This document shows positions 61,101 to 64,000 of a stretch of 64,000 nucleotides of DNA, piece by piece (the stretch's first letter is position 1; every line of letters starts with the position of its first letter). Where the stretch lies: NCBI GenBank assembly GCA_964304625.1, contig OZ199840.1:3534001-3598000 (forward strand), written 5' to 3'. The notes below the pieces were generated by a model. The model searched no databases, was not told where the DNA came from, and saw only the letters and a program-made list of their open reading frames with translations. Source of the DNA: Kudoa neothunni. Lineage: Eukaryota; Cnidaria. The position numbers and the translations under genes were made by a program.

Positions 61101-63533
61101 TTAATGAGAGTCATTAACCTTAGTAGCCCAGGAAAAATTAAAATTATTCGCCAAAGTAATTTGTTGTAATTTCTCCGAGTTAAGACACTGCGAAATTAGT
61201 GGAATAATGCACTGACAGATATTTATGTTGAATCCAGTGAGTAGATTCATTTTTTGTTCCAGCTCATCATACGTTATATCGATTAGCTGGCTAATAATTG
61301 GAAGATGGCACAGACAATTAAAATGGATATTGTTCACCTACAATAAGAGAGATTATATTTGAAAAGGTGCTGTTTAAATTTTATTGATTAGGAAATAACA
61401 AATTAATTAGTTAATTAACTAACTAATAATTATAAGATTACTATAGCTCTTAAATGATGGCTAAAAATATAATTCTTTTGATTTGATATATCTCTGTTGA
61501 GATTGGATTGAAAGTCCTTTTTCAGCGCCTAAACAACATAATGGCATAAATCCCGCTTATACTGACTGTATACTGATTAGTTGTTCACAATCATGATTAC
61601 CTTGTATATGGAGTCGAATGTCACCGATATCAAATGATACTTTTCGTAGGTGTGCAATTTGGTCATTATTTCTTTTTTTTTAAATTAACGGAATTGAAAA
61701 AGTAACAATAAAATTGTTAATTGGTTTATATACAAACCTTTTGAAATATTCTCAGGAAAATAATCCGTCTTAACAATCACGCTATTTCCATCTGATCCAT
61801 TAAATTGTTTCCTTTGTTCGAACTGGATATCGTCATCGTCGTCGTAAAAATAGAGATTCTTCGGAGCCAATTCTGCGTGTGTTAATACTCCATCTTTATC
61901 CATGGTAACACACGACTAAAACAATTAAACAACCACAATTCAATACCAACCATATATAATATGTGTACAGTGATAATAGATAATTGAATGGGAAACAATA
62001 TATTATAATGTAAATTGAAACTCATAGGGCTGCCAAAAAATAGAGCCGCCCAATAGTAAACATTGAAACTGAATCCAGTGGGATTGTTGGTAGAGGAACA
62101 AGCCTAAAAATAAGCGACATTAACAAATGAGATAAATGAATAATATATTTGTTAATAATATAGTTTATAAGAGGCAATACATAGGGAGTAGTTTTAAGAT
62201 TGAGCACGATGGAATTCACACAAGAGATACTCGACCAAAAAAGTAAAGGCAGTGTAAAGGGGAAGCTTGCAATGATTAGGCAACTCTTAATAAATAATAG
62301 AATAGGAGGTTGGGGGATTGTCTGTCATAAGAGAAAATACGATAAATCCCAAAACATTCTTTTCGTGAAGAATATAAGGGAAACGCTTGTCCAGTAAGAA
62401 CTTTATTGTTACCAACGCGACCATTGCCAAAATCTGCACAACATAATTTTAAATTATTTCAAATAATTTAGTTTGATATACCAAGAAAGCAAGCATAAAA
62501 TATTCAAAAACTTTTAGCACGAAATTCAGATTCAAACTAATGTAGTTGTCTAAGCGAGAGGAAGACAGGATTTTTTCGTTGCATTTTCTACTCAAATCCC
62601 ATCATAATTACAAAATGCAAAGCAAGCTCTACTTTATGTGGCCGATCATAGGAGTATTATTTAAACGATAAAAATTCCATGTAAAATCACTAGTGCTAGA
62701 ATTTGACGCTGTCGATGTATCAACTGTTTTCAACTATAGTTGTTACCAATTTCGCAATGTTAAAAATAAAATTATTAAGCTTGAGATGCCTTTTCCAGTT
62801 GAATTATATCGGCTGGAATTTGTTCGAGTTGCTTTTGATTCAATAGAATCACATCGCCTTCCACCATCAAATTCAAAGGCACGCACATCAATTTTTTATC
62901 CCTCATAGCTATCATCGAATCGGAACCTTTAAATTTGTTGAACATTGAAAAGCATGGGTATTTCATTTCGGAGCTATGGGTTGGATTGACGTTAGACTTT
63001 TGAAGTTGAATAGAGAAAATCAATTGGATAATACCCTCTCCATTTTAATATGTATCTTTCTATGTGTTCCAATCGATTCAACATGTAAGCGCGTCCGTAA
63101 TTGCTCACATGCCAAAACAACCCCAATGATAACATAAATACCACAATCAGGAATATAATAAAAAATGAATTGATCACTATTATTCTAGAAATGCTTAGTT
63201 GATTTAAAATAAAATAATAACGCCTTGGTTACATCATGTTTGAATTGGGGAAACGAAAATACAATGTAAGAATTGAGGTCACAATCAAACCCAATTGACA
63301 TACAATATATAACGGTTTAAAAAATAGGGGAAATAATAGAAATCTTGAAAATAACAACTCATACAAATTTTTCCAAATCCCATAACGTTGATAGGACTTT
63401 ACAAAATTGGTAATCACCACCTCCAACTTACTTAGAGCCTCCGCTGTTGACAGGCCTTCTATATCCACCTAAATTAAATTTATAAGATTTAAGATAATTT
63501 CGCGCGAATTTCAACCTTTCTATTCGAAGGCAT
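55115..63533 (-). CDS. TMEM94: TMEM94 homologue (P-type ATPase-like ER membrane protein)
   Basis: TMEM94 is a divergent P-type ATPase-like protein of the ER, reported to act in magnesium handling. The start exon (63533 downward) reads MPSNRK, joined by an in-phase intron to VDIEGLSTAEALSKLEVVIT (vertebrate FLGLTTKEALKILEDQI) and QRYGIWKNLYELLFS. Then DSMIAMRDKKLMCVPLNLMV and EGDVILLNQKQLEQIPADII near 62800-62930 form the actuator-domain region. TMDKDGVLTHAELAPKNLYF near 61880 holds the phosphorylation-site Asp in DKDGVLT (canonical DKTGTLT; human DKQG). KDQTFLGMIS near 60270 and AFATSIGLESNWNRYVSLAE near 60030 match human SGQIFMGMVSS and VFAEKMGLETGWNCHISL. After a 3.1-kb intron, LPSGIKNIKNHVQFVDDIPL and LYTDCTF (about 56700-56780) match LPRGIHQVRPHLQNIDNVPL and LFTDCTP. 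The last membrane segments end KFETRLGMDSPI, against human QFETKLGMNSPF. Exon borders in the middle are approximate. Confidence 0.88.
56800..59930 (-). other. Large intron of TMEM94
   Basis: About 3.1 kb of very AT-rich DNA between the exon ending around 59940 and the exon beginning near 56790. No conserved coding segment was found on either strand. It includes a copy of the short AACAGATTCTAAAAA-like motif near 57610 (TCAGATTCTAAAAAATAAT). An exon too short or divergent for me to see may be hidden here. Confidence 0.5.
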
Positions 63534-64000
63534 AGCAAGTTTTTGTTTCGCGAGATTGACCGATGGCTTGCGAACTTAATTATTACCACACACGAATGTT
63601 GATTAATTTTTACTGGGAACATTTAAAATTATTTAAAAACATAATTATTTATAGTTTGATTTTTATTTCTTTAAATTTGTTATTTTTATCTTATAAGTGA
63701 TAATATTTTGATCTTTTTAAGTAGTATAAATTCTAATTTAGATGTTATGCTTAAATTTTTGCCAAAATATAATGATATATAATAAACATTTCGTGTTTTT
63801 TGCAAATATTTTTGAGAGGATATTTTGAATTTGACTTTTTTCCCTTCTATTTAGCTATTTGATTATTACTGTATCAAACTTGATAGTAGCAACGCGATAG
63901 TAGGCAAAAAAAGTTACTGTTTTATGCTTAAACAAAAGGAATTGTCCATTAGAAAGTATATATTTAATATATCTAATATTTTGAGTAATTTTGATTATGG
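63534..64000. other. TMEM94 upstream region
   Basis: AT-rich; presumptive TMEM94 promoter. No gene start or RNA gene is visible before the window ends. Confidence 0.45.

Noticed and set aside
1-64000. CRISPR array, rRNA genes, viral or LTR elements
   Set aside because: No regularly spaced repeats, no conserved rRNA blocks, and no reverse transcriptase, integrase, capsid or long terminal repeat signatures were seen.

Overview
The window is AT-rich animal nuclear DNA from a compact, intron-bearing genome. The genes have metazoan-type products (TIPIN, TMEM94, XPO2/CSE1, ALKBH1, MRM3-like, gamma-glutamyltransferase). Nearly all introns are only 43-76 nt with GT-AG ends. DNA transposons of the piggyBac, hAT and Merlin types lie between genes. 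I see no bacterial operons, rRNA, CRISPR or viral element. The phylum cannot be fixed by eye; very short introns and divergent proteins fit a reduced or fast-evolving invertebrate. Identifications rest on remembered family sequences and motif order, not on a search.

Layout, left to right: a mitochondrial acetate/4-hydroxybutyrate CoA-transferase (1942-3713, +); about 5 kb with no gene seen; a six-exon secreted charged low-complexity protein (8894-9697, +) followed closely by a membrane gamma-glutamyltransferase (9913-12134, +); hAT MITEs; a divergent pair, a 143-residue probably mitochondrial protein (-) and a TIPIN homologue (+), starting 80 bp apart near 14.3-14.4 kb; a repeat-rich stretch; XPO2/CSE1 (18527-26031, -), with a possible 54-residue gene on the opposite strand inside a 3-kb intron; a decayed Merlin transposon (27050-29545); a tRNA-derived sequence; an MRM3-like rRNA methyltransferase homologue with eroded motifs (31378-32509, -); thymidylate kinase (36453-37406, +) and ALKBH1 (37749-38940, +); 6-phosphogluconate dehydrogenase (41331-43625, -); nested MITEs; a piggyBac transposon with intact ends and a broken transposase (46442-48816); a small membrane protein with two PPxY motifs (51420-51764, +); and TMEM94 (55115-63533, -).

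The conserved genes are housekeeping and share no single pathway: nucleotide synthesis (thymidylate kinase), NADPH and pentose supply (PGD), glutathione turnover (GGT), replication fork protection (TIPIN), nuclear transport (XPO2), RNA/DNA demethylation (ALKBH1), mitochondrial rRNA modification (MRM3-like) and ER membrane transport (TMEM94). The least explained items are the secreted low-complexity protein, the PPxY membrane protein and the TIPIN-linked small protein. Several conserved genes show single-base frame breaks, some at homopolymers, which points to residual assembly indels as much as to gene decay.
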